Assembly (NCBI RefSeq): GCF_002464935.1
Contig: NZ_NBYY01000031.1
Location: forward strand, 17,967 to 81,966
From: Candidatus Enterovibrio escicola
Lineage (GTDB): Bacteria > Pseudomonadota > Gammaproteobacteria > Enterobacterales > Vibrionaceae
Reading direction: 5' to 3'
DNA: 64,000 nt
Shown: positions 1 to 10,247 of the stretch, in pieces
Numbering within the stretch: the first letter of the stretch is position 1
Layout: each line of letters begins with the position of its first letter
Program-made: the position numbers and the translations under genes
The notes under the pieces: model-generated
What the model was told of the DNA's origin: nothing
Database searches by the model: none
What the model saw: only the letters and a program-made list of their open reading frames with translations

Positions 1-151
1 CACCAAACGTATCAACTATGTAGAACTTTTCTAAGAGGGGTAACAAGTCGTAATCCCTTAAAATATGTGTTTTGTGGGAGATAGATGGAGTTGGTTCGGC
101 TCTCCCACCCAAAGCATGGTGTATTCTTCGAATTATTTGCTTCCGATAGTG
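1..151. other. Gene-free edge of window
   Basis: No reading frame or RNA is recognisable. A 7-bp perfect inverted repeat (GTGGGAG at 74-80, CTCCCAC at 102-108) followed by CCA is visible, but the interior is too short for a tRNA. The stretch runs into an IS903-like fragment at about 152. Confidence 0.4.
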
Positions 152-545
152 GTTAACTTTTACTTGTCTTCAAACGTTTACTAATGCAGGTGTATGTAGG
201 GGATTTAAGCGAGACATTCATCAACATAAAAACCGAATTGAGAAAACCCTCTAATCCACGAAGTGGGAGCTTAAAAAGACCTTTTACCATCAGTGCCGTT
301 TCAATCGAGATATCCGAAAATATAAACCCACGGTTACGATGACCGTGATGCTTTAGACAATACTATGCCTTAATGGCAGCGGCATCTATCTAAACAATGA
401 CTGAATCTCGGTTTACTAATGCTTGATTATATCGTTCTCAGTTGCTGATCTTGTGCTTGTCTTTCCCATCACCAGCTCCCACTTAACTCCATGATGATCT
501 GATCGTCGAAATTATAATTAGTTCAGATATTTGGGAAACAATGCC
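152..545 (-). mobile_element. IS5-family (IS903-like) 5' half, truncated
   Basis: On the minus strand the element starts at 545 with GGCATTGTTTCCCAAATAT, a variant of the left terminus GGCGTTGTTTCC seen in the other copies. It reads into the N-terminal third of an IS903-type transposase (LRGLEGFLNSVF, then LKSPTYTCISKR). Similarity stops near 152, so the catalytic core and the right end are missing. The frame is broken. The same family recurs more than ten times in the window. Confidence 0.8.
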
Positions 546-598
546 GTAAAGAAGTGGAAACTCCTGCTTTTTTGTTTAATGTAGATTATATTGATTGT

Positions 599-1765
599 TC
601 AATCTTGCCAAAATAAATCTCGTGTATATACCTTATGCAAGGTATCTTCTAACGATTCATCTAAACGATTCGAGACAATCACATCAGCACGGTCTTTAAA
701 TACGCTTAGATCTGTCAGCACTTCAGAATTAAAAAACGTGTCTTTTTTAAGTGAAGGTTCATAAACAATAACATCAACACCTTTCTCCTTAATTCGCTTC
801 ATCACCCCCAAAATAGACGAAGCTCTAAAATTGTCAGATCCAGATTTCATGATTAGTCGATAGATCCCGACAACTTTAGGATTCCGCTTCAAAATTGCTT
901 TAGCGATAAAATCTTTCCGCGTTCGATTAGCATCAACAATTGCACCGATAAGGTTATTGGGTATTTTTTTATAGTTTGCCCGTAGCTGTTTAGTATCTTT
1001 AGGTAAACAGTAACCTCCATAACCAAAAGAAGGATTGTTGTAATGATTACCAATCCTCGGATCTAAACATACGCCCTGTATGATTTCGCGCGTTTCCAAG
1101 CTTAGCGCTTCAGCATAGGAATCCAACTCATTGAAATAAGCTACACGCATCGCAAGGTAAGTATTAGAAAACAGTTTCACCGCTTCTGCTTCTGTAGAGT
1201 GAATAAAAAGAATAGGTACATCTTTACGTTCAGCCCCTTCAAGTAACAATTCTGCAAATATTTTTGCTTGCTTAGTTTTGGCACCTACGATAATTCGTGA
1301 GGGATGAAGATTATCATGCAAAGCTTTACCTTCACGTAGAAATTCAGGCGAAAAAATTACATTATCAGTGTTGAACTGCCGTTTAACCAATTCAGTGAAA
1401 CCCACAGGAACAGTCGATTTAATCACAATTATTGCCATTGGGTTAATACTTACTACTTTTTTGATTACCATTTTTACGGACGATGTATCAAAGAAATTTT
1501 TTTTTGGATCATAATTAGTGGGTGTAGCAATGATAACAATACCTGCCCACTCATAAGCAGCAATACTATCCAAGGTGGCATAAAAGCGCAGATCCTTATG
1601 AGCGAGAAAATGCTCGATATCACTGTCAGTAATGGGTGACAGCCCTGCATTCAACATATCGACCTTCTCAGGAAGAATATCCACAGCAACCACATGATTG
1701 TGTTGAGCTAGGATCATTGCATTAGAAAGCCCGACGTAGCCAGTACCTACAACCGCTATCTTCAT
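599..1765 (-). CDS. ugd: UDP-glucose 6-dehydrogenase
   Basis: Oxidises UDP-glucose to UDP-glucuronate in two NAD-dependent steps in the cytoplasm, supplying uronic acid for capsule, exopolysaccharide or LPS modification. The 388-residue product has the full family length. The N-terminal Rossmann fold carries GTGYVG at residues 7-12, SPEFLREG lies at 139-146, and the catalytic cysteine is Cys253 in [10 protein letters not shown]. The C-terminal UDP-binding domain is complete. The ATG at 1763-1765 is preceded by GGAGTG about 6 bases upstream. The gene stands alone between IS debris, with no polysaccharide gene beside it, so its original cluster has probably been lost. A related GDP-mannose dehydrogenase is less likely given the size and the GYGGYC motif. 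Confidence 0.95.
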   Translation of the reverse strand: MKIAVVGTGYVGLSNAMILAQHNHVVAVDILPEKVDMLNAGLSPITDSDIEHFLAHKDLRFYATLDSIAAYEWAGIVIIATPTNYDPKKNFFDTSSVKMVIKKVVSINPMAIIVIKSTVPVGFTELVKRQFNTDNVIFSPEFLREGKALHDNLHPSRIIVGAKTKQAKIFAELLLEGAERKDVPILFIHSTEAEAVKLFSNTYLAMRVAYFNELDSYAEALSLETREIIQGVCLDPRIGNHYNNPSFGYGGYCLPKDTKQLRANYKKIPNNLIGAIVDANRTRKDFIAKAILKRNPKVVGIYRLIMKSGSDNFRASSILGVMKRIKEKGVDVIVYEPSLKKDTFFNSEVLTDLSVFKDRADVIVSNRLDESLEDTLHKVYTRDLFWQD

Positions 1766-2214
1766 TTGATCACTCCATGTCCATAGTCAAAAACTCACCC
1801 ATCCGACATAGCTCAACACCACTAAAGTATTTTTGATACATAGGAAGATCTATTTCCTCTTAAATATAGAACATGAAAGGAATTTGAAGGTATATTGATG
1901 GATTCGCTATCTATGTCTTCAGTCTTACTACCCAATTGCATTGATATTGAAAAGCAGAAGGGATAAGAACTGAAAGGAACGCCAATACTATCAACTAACA
2001 CGTTACTGATAGTTGCATCGCGGTTAGGTAGATCGTACCAGAATTTAGGCATATCCTATACATTTATACAAGTGCATAAATTTTGCACTAGTGACGGGAT
2101 AATACAATTCATTAGGCATTATTTTTATATACCGATGATTTCTATTAGATTTTCCTTTATATTGTGAGACACGTATTACTTCTTCATATCCAATATAATA
2201 AACAAGTCTACTTA
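1766..2214. other. Intergenic, nothing recognised
   Basis: About 450 AT-rich bases between the ugd start and an IS982 copy. An open frame at 1822-2052 on the minus strand has no family resemblance and no convincing ribosome binding site. The ugd promoter should lie near 1770-1850 but no clear -35/-10 pair was found. Confidence 0.4.
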
Positions 2215-3037
2215 ACCTGAGCTGCGCATAAAAAATGAACTAAATACCCAAGTCGAGATCTGATTGTTTGAAATAAATTATTGACTGCACAAGGACTTGT
2301 GCATGCATAACTTAGACGCTGTTTTCATCGAAAATGACAACTTCTGATAGACTTTCCTCCCTGAATGGTAAAAACACCTAATTTCTTCCGGTATCAAACA
2401 AAGAAACAAACATTCTCTCCTCTCAATTAGCGAAGTGATGACGATAATGATAGCTTTCCATAAATCGGGGTATCGAGACTTTAAAACTTATTACATCCAC
2501 TTTATTTGTCGCTCCCTCACCAATAAATTTCCTGAATTAGTTAGTTACACGAGGATGCTCAAACTCATGCTAGGTGTTCTGGTTCTGCTTTACTTTTACC
2601 TCACTCACCGTCAGGCAAGGCCGACAGAGATGGCCTTTGTTGATTCGTCTAAGTGACAGGTTTGTCACAACCTACGTATTCTCAAACATCGGGTTCTTAA
2701 AGGTACCGCGCAGGGAGGAAAAAGAACGATGGGGTGGTTCTACGGTTTCAAATTATACCTTATTATCAATAACCAAAGTGGCATTATCTCAGTCAAAACG
2801 ACGACGGCTAACGTGAATGATAGAAAGCCTGTATCGGAAATGGTTGACGAGCTTTAGGAGTGTTTATACGGAGATAAAGGTTATATCTCTGATCCATTCA
2901 AGCGGGAACTTGCAGACAAGGGAGTGACACTGATAACGGGTGTGAAAATATCCCAAATCGCGTATTCATTTCAACTAAAGAAACCGAACATCAAGATGAC
3001 TCGGTTTGATAAGAAAGTGCTTATGCAGATCTGAGGC
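2215..3037 (+). mobile_element. IS982-family element, internally deleted
   Basis: Begins with the left terminus ACCTGAGCTGCGCATAA and ends with the right terminus GCAGATCTGAGG. Pieces of an IS982 transposase are readable in order: the N-terminal region (DAVF), then KSGYRDFKTYYIHFIC, then the TMGWFYGFK-like core and the [13 protein letters not shown]-terminus. Frames change at least three times. The segment that encodes KPKVMKLWNRLMLRKRFIIE in other copies is deleted near 2950. It cannot make an active transposase. Confidence 0.85.
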
Positions 3038-3087
3038 TAATTAGGACGACATAAATGTTATTTAACCATTTATGCCGCATTTTTCAA

Positions 3088-3297
3088 TTACATAGCTACT
3101 ACGTTAGCTGCTTGTGGACCTTTCTGCCCTTGCTCGACTTCAAAAGACACTTTTTGTCCTTCCGCTAAAGTTTTAAAACCTTCAGAAGCTATTGCTCGGA
3201 AATGCACGAATACGTCAGCACCTCCGTTGTCTTGTGTGATGAATCCAAAACCTTTTTCTTCGTTAAACCACTTTACGATACCCGTTGTCTTAGACAT
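3088..3297 (-). CDS. cspA: Cold-shock protein, CspA family
   Basis: Small single-stranded nucleic-acid-binding protein that melts mRNA secondary structure at low temperature or in stationary phase. The 69-residue product is one complete cold-shock domain: RNP1 is KGFGFI at residues 15-20 and RNP2 is VFVHF at 29-33, with the typical [12 protein letters not shown] start. It is a monocistron. The 290 bases upstream lack a gene and could hold the long structured 5' UTR usual for cspA genes. Several Csp paralogues exist in Vibrionaceae, so the letter assignment (CspA rather than CspD or CspE) is uncertain. Confidence 0.93.
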
Positions 3298-3599
3298 GTT
3301 GTGTCCCTAATATATATAAATATGAATAATAAATTTTCGCGATAATGCGAGGCACTGGCGCTTGAATTATTGAATGTGACGATGAAGCTAAGGGAAACAC
3401 TAAGGATAACGACAGTTACGAAGAAATCTTACGGTTTTACTTTGGCTTGAAGTTCCATTAATAAATCTGAACATACAGAGCAGTTACATACTACTCCCCT
3501 TACTAAATTAGTAAAGGGCTAATTTCACTTTTAATAAACCCTATCACCATCTACCTATTTTTCTATAGTGATCTTTAATAGCTACCGTTGACGTTAAAT
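3298..3599. other. cspA upstream region
   Basis: Non-coding and AT-rich. By analogy with other cold-shock genes it should contain the promoter and a long leader on the minus strand, but no specific motif was confirmed. Confidence 0.35.
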
Positions 3600-3885
3600 G
3601 TAGCTCTTACCAGCACACAAAAATGGTTAAAAACCGTAGTGTAGTCCGTGGTGGACACCCATAACTATCATTGCAAGTCATGTATCGAAACTTCCAGTTT
3701 GGATATATATACACGGTTTATCAGGTGAGGATAAAAGAGCAACTGGTTGAAGTTATTATGAAGAATGCGGATATCCGAAATTCCTCTCGAGAACTACACA
3801 TCTGCATTAATGCGGTTGTCTGGGTTTTAAAAAGCTCACACCAAGTTGTATTACCACATTCACTTTTGATGTACCAAAAGTAGTG
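3600..3885 (+). mobile_element. IS1-family InsA-like remnant
   Basis: With frame changes the + strand reads NYHCKSC, FQFGYIYT, then RIKEQLVEVIMKNA and SSRELHICINAVV. This follows the order of IS1 InsA: a zinc-finger CxxC followed by a helix-turn-helix. The InsB half is absent and no ends were found. The open frame at 3671-3883 is therefore a piece of dead transposase and not a gene. Confidence 0.6.
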
Positions 3886-3935
3886 CTTATCGTCCAAGTA
3901 GATAAGAAATGGTCTTTAAGTGGGTAACATAAATA

Positions 3936-4121
3936 ACCTGAGCTACGCATAAAAAATGAACTAAAGGCCAAAATCGAGATCTGATCATTTAAAAAACTAT
4001 TGCCTGCATAAGGATTTTGGCATGAATAACTTAGACGATGTTTTCGTCGATATCGATGATTTCTGCCTGACTTTCCTCCCTACATGGTAAAAACACCTCA
4101 TTTCTTCCGGTTTCAAATAAA
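3936..4121 (+). mobile_element. IS982-family element, left part (split by ISL3)
   Basis: Starts with ACCTGAGCTACGCATAA and contains the first transposase codons (NNLDDVFVDIDDFC). It is interrupted at 4122-4124 by the ISL3 element. The IS982 sequence resumes at 6410 at the expected codon, so this piece and 6410-7201 are one element. Confidence 0.85.
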
Positions 4122-5465
4122 GGGGTATGCGGATTTAGTGAGTGAAATTGGACTTCTAAAATCCCTTTCAAATTCTTTGATCAAAGTTGATATGCTCGAA
4201 CCATAGTTCGTTACTATTTTCAGTTCCACAGCCATATCAAACAAGCTAATGGCATCATCAGGAATTGGATCTCGTTGATATAGTGGACGTTTCACTTTTT
4301 GGAATCCTTTAGTAAATAGCATTTTAGCCCTAAGAGCTTCAAAGCTATAACCTCGATCAGTACGGTTCATAACTTGAATGAGGTTGTTGAGACTTTCCGT
4401 ATAAGCATTCGTTATTGGATGATCAAAGTACGCAAAAACTTCATTGTGCCAGTTCCCCATAGCTTTGATCAGCGGATCGAAATACCGCGTCATTTCAGGT
4501 GAAACCTGTCGTAGCCAAGCGGAGTAAGCTTGCTGAGCTTCATCACGCGTCTGACTGTTCCAAATGACAACGAAAGACTCTTTAAATTCGTAAGCTTTTC
4601 CCATTCTGGGATAGTTAAGTATCCAGCCAGAATAACGTAAGTATTCCGCATCTGAGAGTTCGTGCTTTCGCTTTAGCAGTACAAATCTATCCTTTAGTAG
4701 TCCACGGCGCTGTTGTGGCGTAAGTTGGCTACGTATTGCTTTTCTTGCACGCTCTAACGACTCGTTAGCCATTTTGACTACGTGAAACTTATCTATGACG
4801 ATAGTGGCATTCGGTATCATGGTTTCTACCGTGTCCTTTATAAGGACACCACATGTCCATTGCGACAAATTCAATACGCTCTCTGTCTTCGCGTTTTGTA
4901 AAGTAGCGAAGTAGAGTTGATTTATTACGGTTGTTGAATATATCAATGACTGTTTGATGCTCAATATTGGTTAACACGCATCAAGGTTTCTTGATGATAT
5001 GAATTTCATCAATTCCTAACCATTTTGGCATTTCAAATTTCAGTTGTTCTTCTTCACGCTCGCAGTAATCTTGAAATATGTTACGGATTGTTTTTTCATC
5101 CACACCTATATCATCTGCAATACTTAAAAATGTACGTTTCTGGCTCTCTCGCTCGATGTATTCAATAAGCCGTTTAGTCATCCTACGTTTTTATCTTTGC
5201 GCGATACAAGCTCGTAGAACGTCTTATTACAACTTTGGCACTTAAAACGTTTATGATTTAGGTGGATGCCGACACGCTTGCCGTGCATGGGTATATCCAT
5301 AAGAATTTCGGTTCTTTTCCCAAAACCAACGAGATCAGATGTGTAGCAGTGGATGCAAAATGAAGGCGGGTATTTTAGTTCAGCGTAAACCTGATAATCA
5401 TACTCAGATTCATGAACCTGACTAACATTGTAGTCAGAACAATTCAAAATATTTGTCATAGTCAA
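4113..5465 (-). pseudogene. ISL3-family transposase, broken
   Basis: DDE transposase of the ISL3 family, readable from 5465 downward in four pieces. These are the N-terminal zinc-ribbon (CIHCYTSDLVGFGKR, then FKCQSCNKTFYE), a helix-turn-helix with KWLGIDEIHI carrying the first catalytic Asp, the VIDKFHVVKMAN core, and a C-terminal ITNAYTESLNN carrying the catalytic Glu. The frame shifts near 5180 and 4860, and an in-frame TGA lies at about 4981. The last codons run through the terminal repeat and stop only in flanking IS982 DNA at 4113. All catalytic residues survive on paper but no single protein can be made. Confidence 0.9.
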
Positions 5466-6409
5466 AAAGAAAGGGGCCGAAGCCCCTTGCTGTCACTCCA
5501 CTTCTACTACATCATTAATGCTACCCTCAGCGTACAACTCTTTGGATAGCCAGCGGTGGCCAAAAAACTCTTTAACCTCTTCCAGCGTTTCACAGACCTT
5601 GCCGCTAAAACGGTCACGCTCATCTTGCCTTCTAGTGCGACCAACTTGATGACAGATAAATTTTCCGCTTTGGTCTTGTAAAGAGATAACTCTGTCCAAC
5701 GACCAGTTTGACCGTTATAACTACTGCCAATAGCTTGATTATCAGAACTAGCCGCATTTGCTACCAGTTCACCAGTAAAGCGAACGTTTGGCGCGTTATC
5801 AATATCAAGTATAAATGTTTCCATGTCAGAGTCCTCGTCTACGTCAATTATTTGCTCTATCTCAAGTATGCTGTAATTAATGCTGCTGAAATCAGAATCC
5901 AGATAGTCAGCCAATTCGTGTGCATTCAGCTTGTCACAATCTTCATCAACAACCGTAACGCTTTCTACAGACCAAACAGCATCCTGTCCCTCGGTTCCTG
6001 TAAACAGAGAATCGGAGTCGCATTCGTCGTAGTTAAAGCCTTCGGTGTAAGTAATTTAGATACCATCTAAGGTTGAGGTTTTAGAAGCCAAACCAAAAAC
6101 GTGAGGAATATCGTTCAGATCAAAAGATTCGTTTTCTTCGTTCCACTCTTCAACCTGACGATCAAGACGCTCTAAAACTTCGCAATCTTGTTCTCTCTGC
6201 CAGTCGTTGCGAGCTACCAGAGTTTCAAATTCAGCAATAGAGATAGTTTTCATGGTTAAATCCTTGTCTTCTCAGAGTCGCCGCTAAGTTCGGCTGTGGA
6301 TGTCTCCACATTCTTAGTACAAGAGTATTTGGTTTATGATATCAATTATTAAATCCGATTTTAACCAATTAATACATCCTGTGAAAATCAATCACTAAAT
6401 CCGCATACC
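4124..6409 (-). mobile_element. ISL3-family element with passenger gene
   Basis: About 2.29 kb bounded by the inverted repeat GGTATGCGGATTTAGTG at 4124 and its complement ending at 6409. AAATAAA flanks both sides, consistent with an imperfect 8-bp target duplication of the type ISL3 elements make. It carries the broken transposase (4113-5465) and, upstream of it on the same strand, a second broken gene (5493-6253). It sits inside an IS982 transposase gene and so is younger than that copy. Confidence 0.85.
5493..6253 (-). pseudogene. Acidic passenger protein of the ISL3 element, broken
   Basis: Not a recognised family. On the minus strand one reading frame runs from ATG 6253 (MKTISIAEFETLVARND) through an in-frame TAA at about 6056. 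It continues without a frame change (TYTEGFNYDECDSDSLF, ADYLDSDFSSINYS, ETFILDIDNAP) to roughly 5660. After a frameshift it ends at 5493 with FSGKVCETLEEVKEFFGHRW and LYAEGSINDVVEVE. The ancestral product would be about 250 residues and strongly acidic. The style recalls small hypothetical proteins of conjugative plasmids; that is an impression, not a match. It lies between the transposase and the right end, so it moved with the element. Confidence 0.6.
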
Positions 6410-7201
6410 AAAATAAAAGAAACAAACGTTCTCGCCTTTCAGTTAATAAAATAATAACGATAGTGATAGCTTTCCATCAATCGGAGTATCGAGACTTTAA
6501 AACTTATTACATCCACTTTGTTTGTCGCTACCTCACCAATAAATTTCCTGAATTAGTTAGTTACACGAGGATGCTAAAACTCATGCAAGGTGTTCTGGAT
6601 CTGCTTTACTCTTACCTCACTCACCGTTAGGCAAGGCCGACAGCGATTGCCTTTGTTGATTCATCTAAGTGACAGGTTTGTCACAACTTACGTATTCTCA
6701 GACATCAGGTTTTTAAAGGTACCACGCAGCGAGGAAAAGGAATGATGGGGTGGTTCTACGGTTTCAAATTACACCTTATTATCAATAACCAAAGTGGCAT
6801 TATCTCAGTCAAAATGACGACGGTTAACGTGAATGATAAAAAGCCTGTATCGTAAATGGTTGATGAGCTTTGGGGTGTTTATACTGAGATAAAGGTTATA
6901 TCTCTGATCCATTGGAACGGGAACTTGCAGACAAGGGAGTGACACTGATAACGGGTGTGAAAAAATATGAAACCCAAAGTCATGAAACCTTGGAACCGCC
7001 TGATTCTCCGGAAAAGATTTATTATTGAAACCGTTTTTAACCAACTAAAAAATATTCCAAATCGAGCATTCTAGGCACCGTAGTTGTATCAGCTTTATGG
7101 TCAACTTGCTGGCGTTGCTTATTGCGTATTCATTTCAACCCAAGAAGCCGATCATTAAGATGACTAGGTTTGATAAGCAAGCGCTTATGCGGATCTGAGG
7201 T
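6410..7201 (+). mobile_element. IS982-family element, right part
   Basis: Continuation of the copy starting at 3936. It reads EYRDFKTYYIH-like sequence, the MMGWFYGFKLHLI core and the C-terminal [14 protein letters not shown], and ends with GCGGATCTGAGGT at 7201. Stops and frameshifts are frequent. An IS256 fragment abuts directly at 7203. Confidence 0.85.
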
Positions 7202-7202
7202 T

Positions 7203-8461
7203 AATTTAAATCCTCTCAGGCTACATCAGTTAACCTCAGTGGTTCGCCTCAGTTTGCAGGTCATTACCAGTATTGTTTTTCAGTTTCCATAATTCTTGGT
7301 GTTGTTCGTTCTTAAGCTTCACTGTTACAAACATTGATTCAATGGGGTTTGTTGTTTAAATATGTGTCCAGTGCTCGGCGGGGAAATCGTGAAATGCCCG
7401 CGTTTCCACTTTCTCTTTAGTCAGGCACTCCGCTGCTTTGGGATATGTAGCATTATATCGTATTCCCAATTGTCCAAAAGCTTTCTGTGCCTCTTGTTGT
7501 CTATACGCCATCCAGATATCGTGAAGCGTTTCTTTCCTTCTTGGTTGAACAGATTTTTGGAGTTTATTTAATATATTGACCGGTTTGTATACCCAGCAGC
7601 GCTGATGACGAGTCGTTGACCAATGCTTTATCACTACATTCCAAAAACCGAAAGCTTCATCACCAATGGCGCGTTTGGGAGTGATACTGATACCTTGGTA
7701 CGTTAACTCTAACAGAACTTCAAGCCAACTGACCTCTGACTATCTATACCCATAGATAACGATTACCACTTCCTTGCAGCTGGCCGCATCGACGCCGATG
7801 ACAACAAGCAGGCAAAGCTTTTCATCCATCCGAGCTTTGTAGTAAACACCATAGGTCTAAATGTAGACATACCACCATTTACTTAGGTCGCGCTTACACC
7901 ACTGGTTGTATGCTACTTCCCACTGCTGCTTTAGTCGAGAAACACTGTTTACTGACAACCATTTGCTTTCTTACCTAAGAGCGATTCCAAGACTGGCTGC
8001 ATATCGCCCGTAGAAATCCCCCTCAGACTAGAGCCAAGGGATAAGCTCTTTTATGTTTTTGGTTCGCTTGAGATAGGGCGGAACCAGTGACTTTTGAACT
8101 TGATCTAGCTCCCTGTTTTATATCCAATCTTTGGGACTTTGACGGTTAATGTCGCCGAGCCTAGTAAGTAGGTGCGGCTCAGGCAAATGACCATTGCGAA
8201 CCACTCCCTGCCTTCCGTTAGCTTGGAGTGACATAAAATTATTGAGCAAGGATTTAACCTCGGCTTCTATAGCTTGAGACAACAACTGCTGTGCGCCTTG
8301 TTTCAGCAGTTCATTAAGTGGGTTTTTTAGTTTATGAAGCTTGATAACGTTATGATTATTGTCCATGCTGTGTATTCCTTATTAGTTGTTAATCTGGCGA
8401 TATTAATCAACAGGTTACACCGCATTATTTCCTACCCACACACCAGGAATCACTATAGCTC
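7203..8461 (-). mobile_element. IS256-family element, degraded
   Basis: On the minus strand the left terminus GAGCTATAGTGATTCCTGGT ends at 8461. The transposase start (MDNNHNVIKLHKLKNPLNEL) is at 8366 and the AIGDEAFGFWN and HQRCWVYKPVNILNKL core is around 7600-7660. The C-terminus (EHWTHI, then TNPIESMF) reaches to about 7204. Stops and shifts interrupt it between 7640 and 8110 and again after 7356. The 3' end and right terminal repeat are absent. Confidence 0.85.
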
Positions 8462-9473
8462 CATAATATATAACTCGTTGAAATACTTTAGGAAAACTGT
8501 TCTGAACCAGCCTCCCATATAAATACCTGAGCATCCATTGTCTCATCCATTTTCAACTTAGTTTTATGTAATTGATAGTAATACCTGATTTCATGACCGT
8601 CATACCCAACTATCCTAGATAAGAATATCGGCGGAGATGATAAATATTTGGTTAGATATCGTATTAACCTTTGGTAGCTTTAATCCTTGGGACTTTATTT
8701 TTACGACCCTTGCCAAGATGGGCATAAAAATCCTCAGTATCATTAGCCCATAAGGTTATAATCACATATTGACGCGCCAAAAACTCAATCTCCATTAACT
8801 TCAGTAAGTGTTTTTGCCAAAGTAATCGTAGTTGAGATAACGATAAATACTGAAACCATTTCCAATCTTGGTTTGAAGAAAAGAATGAACCTTCAGCCAG
8901 TATCATTGGTAAATGTGGATGTAGTTACCATTACAATTATAGGTATGGATGAAAACAATGATGGCTATTTTATAGGCATCAGTCTTAAAGTTCGCCTGAC
9001 TCAACCCTGATAATAAGGCTTCCACCAAGACCATAAGCCAAGAATATAAACACTTCTGATTGGAGTGACTATGGAAAGGAATACGAAGTTATTCAGACAA
9101 TGTTAAGACAATTTACCGATAGCTCAATCTAGGAAACAAGCGGATTCCTATTTTGGACATACTCCCCCGTGCAGAATGTTTTCCACATTACGAATAAGTG
9201 TTCCCCTTACAACTAAAGTTAACTTTATGTTGCCCTTAAACGCAACCCAAGAATTGGTAAGTGGCAAAGCCATTTTCTGATCTTTTACACTTCAGCATCT
9301 TAGAGATTCCTTAATGATAATAATCGGTGTCATAGCGGGGATCACTGGATATAAATATGACCCAATTCATAGTGAAAACACGTTTAAAGCGAAGCAACTT
9401 AGATTTGATACCTTTGAAATTCATTCATGCCTTTTCTATGTTCAATCGTGCTAAATGTATCACAGAAAGGGAC
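8462..9473. other. About 1 kb without a confirmed gene
   Basis: No family was recognised on either strand. One minus-strand open frame, 8664-8906 (80 residues, ending GRKNKVPRIKATKG), is basic at its end and has codon use like a gene fragment, but it has no good ribosome binding site. A 47-codon plus-strand frame from 9313 (MIIIGVIAGITGYKYDP) is also possible. Both are more likely pieces of decayed genes. Confidence 0.3.
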
Positions 9474-9529
9474 ATGCCTGAAGCCCCACAACATATAGTT
9501 TCTGGAAGGAAATTCCTAGGTGAACGAAC
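9474..9529 (+). repeat. 56-bp interspersed repeat, copy 1
   Basis: One of four copies of exactly 56 bp that begin ATGCCT and end GTGAA(A/C)GAAC, with the shared core ACATATAGTTTCTG and a central AGGAAATTCCT. It is preceded by GGAC and followed immediately by the 3' end of an IS903-like element. Other copies are at 19843, 30895 and 36970. Confidence 0.8.
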
Positions 9530-9629
9530 AAAGTTATAAGACTCAATATGCCTATTCGCCAAAAGACAAATTAAGACTGTAAAAAAATTGGGATCAGTGC
9601 GTTATAGGCCTGATTTAATCAACAACTCC
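9530..9629 (+). mobile_element. IS903-like 3' end fragment
   Basis: Reads AAAGTTATAAGACTC through the transposase stop and the right terminus (TAGGCCTGATTTAATCAAC), as in fuller copies. Everything upstream is replaced by the 56-bp repeat. Confidence 0.85.
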
Positions 9630-9952
9630 GGTTCAAACAGCACCCTTTCAAGTTGTGGTGTATATGGAGCAGTAATTTAGCGTCATACTGCACAATCACG
9701 GGTATGCATATACTTAAATAACTTGAAGCTGTTCAATTCCAGAGGTCATCAGGATGTTCAATCCTAGGCAATTCCTCACAGGAATAATCAGTCTATGTCT
9801 TAATGCTGGGATCCAGCTATTTAATTTTATAGTTTGAAAGTTCTGAGAAAGGAGATACTAAACCGTATTGTACTTCAACCAAAAATGCCATTCGAATCTA
9901 AAAACCTACAGTAAAGTAAGAGGGTTAAAAATATAGAAAAAACATGTTGGGT
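9630..9952. other. Intergenic, nothing recognised
   Basis: AT-rich and stop-dense. On the minus strand the short T-run at about 9938-9943 lies just beyond the 3' end of the 4.5S RNA and may act with its closing helix as a terminator. Confidence 0.35.
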
Positions 9953-10062
9953 GGAGGTCTCCCCAGCTACATCCCTACACACACAGAACTCACGCGAGCT
10001 GCTTCCTTCCAGATCTGACTCCGTTCATAAGTTAGCATTGCAGGAGAACCAAGGAAACCTCC
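9953..10062 (-). ncRNA. ffs: 4.5S RNA (signal recognition particle RNA)
   Basis: The RNA scaffold of bacterial SRP; it binds Ffh and FtsY and targets inner-membrane proteins co-translationally. The minus strand folds as one long hairpin: 5' GGAGGT at 10062 pairs with 3' ACCTCC at 9953. The conserved domain IV signature is present, with TCAGATCTGGAAGGAAGCAG at the apex, followed by GGGATGTAGCTGG near the 3' end as in E. coli. Length 110 nt fits the family. It overlaps an open frame on the opposite strand (9951-10166) that is not a gene. This essential RNA has survived between an IS fragment and xthA. Confidence 0.95.
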
Positions 10063-10068
10063 AAGGAT

Positions 10069-10097
10069 TTTATACACAATATCTTTCTATTGATGAA
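10069..10097 (-). promoter_or_regulatory. Probable sigma-70 promoter of ffs
   Basis: Minus strand: TTCATC (10097-10092), a 17-base spacer, then TATAAA (10074-10069), with the RNA's first G seven bases downstream. The -35 box is weak. The spacing and start position are right for a stable RNA promoter. Confidence 0.55.
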
Positions 10098-10247
10098 GGA
10101 AACTCTTTCACAATGAAATATTATGTGAAAATACCGCGACTAATGCAAGAGAGAATTTCATATTAGTTATTTTGGAAACAAGGCTGAAGGGAAAGATCGT
10201 TAAATTTCCTTTCTATTATACAAGAATCCCTCACTAGCATCTAGCCT

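Noticed and set aside
74..111. tRNA-like 3' end: 7-bp acceptor-like stem followed by CCA
   Set aside because: Only 38 bases long, no D or anticodon arm, and the T-loop is out of register with the stem.
1822..2052. Open frame of 76 codons on the minus strand
   Set aside because: No ribosome binding site, no family resemblance, composition like random AT-rich DNA.
5493..6253. Toxin-antitoxin pair inside the ISL3 element
   Set aside because: The apparent separate short frames join into one gene once an in-frame stop and a frameshift are allowed for; there is no two-gene layout.
9951..10166. Plus-strand open frame of 71 codons
   Set aside because: It is the antisense of the 4.5S RNA gene and its promoter.
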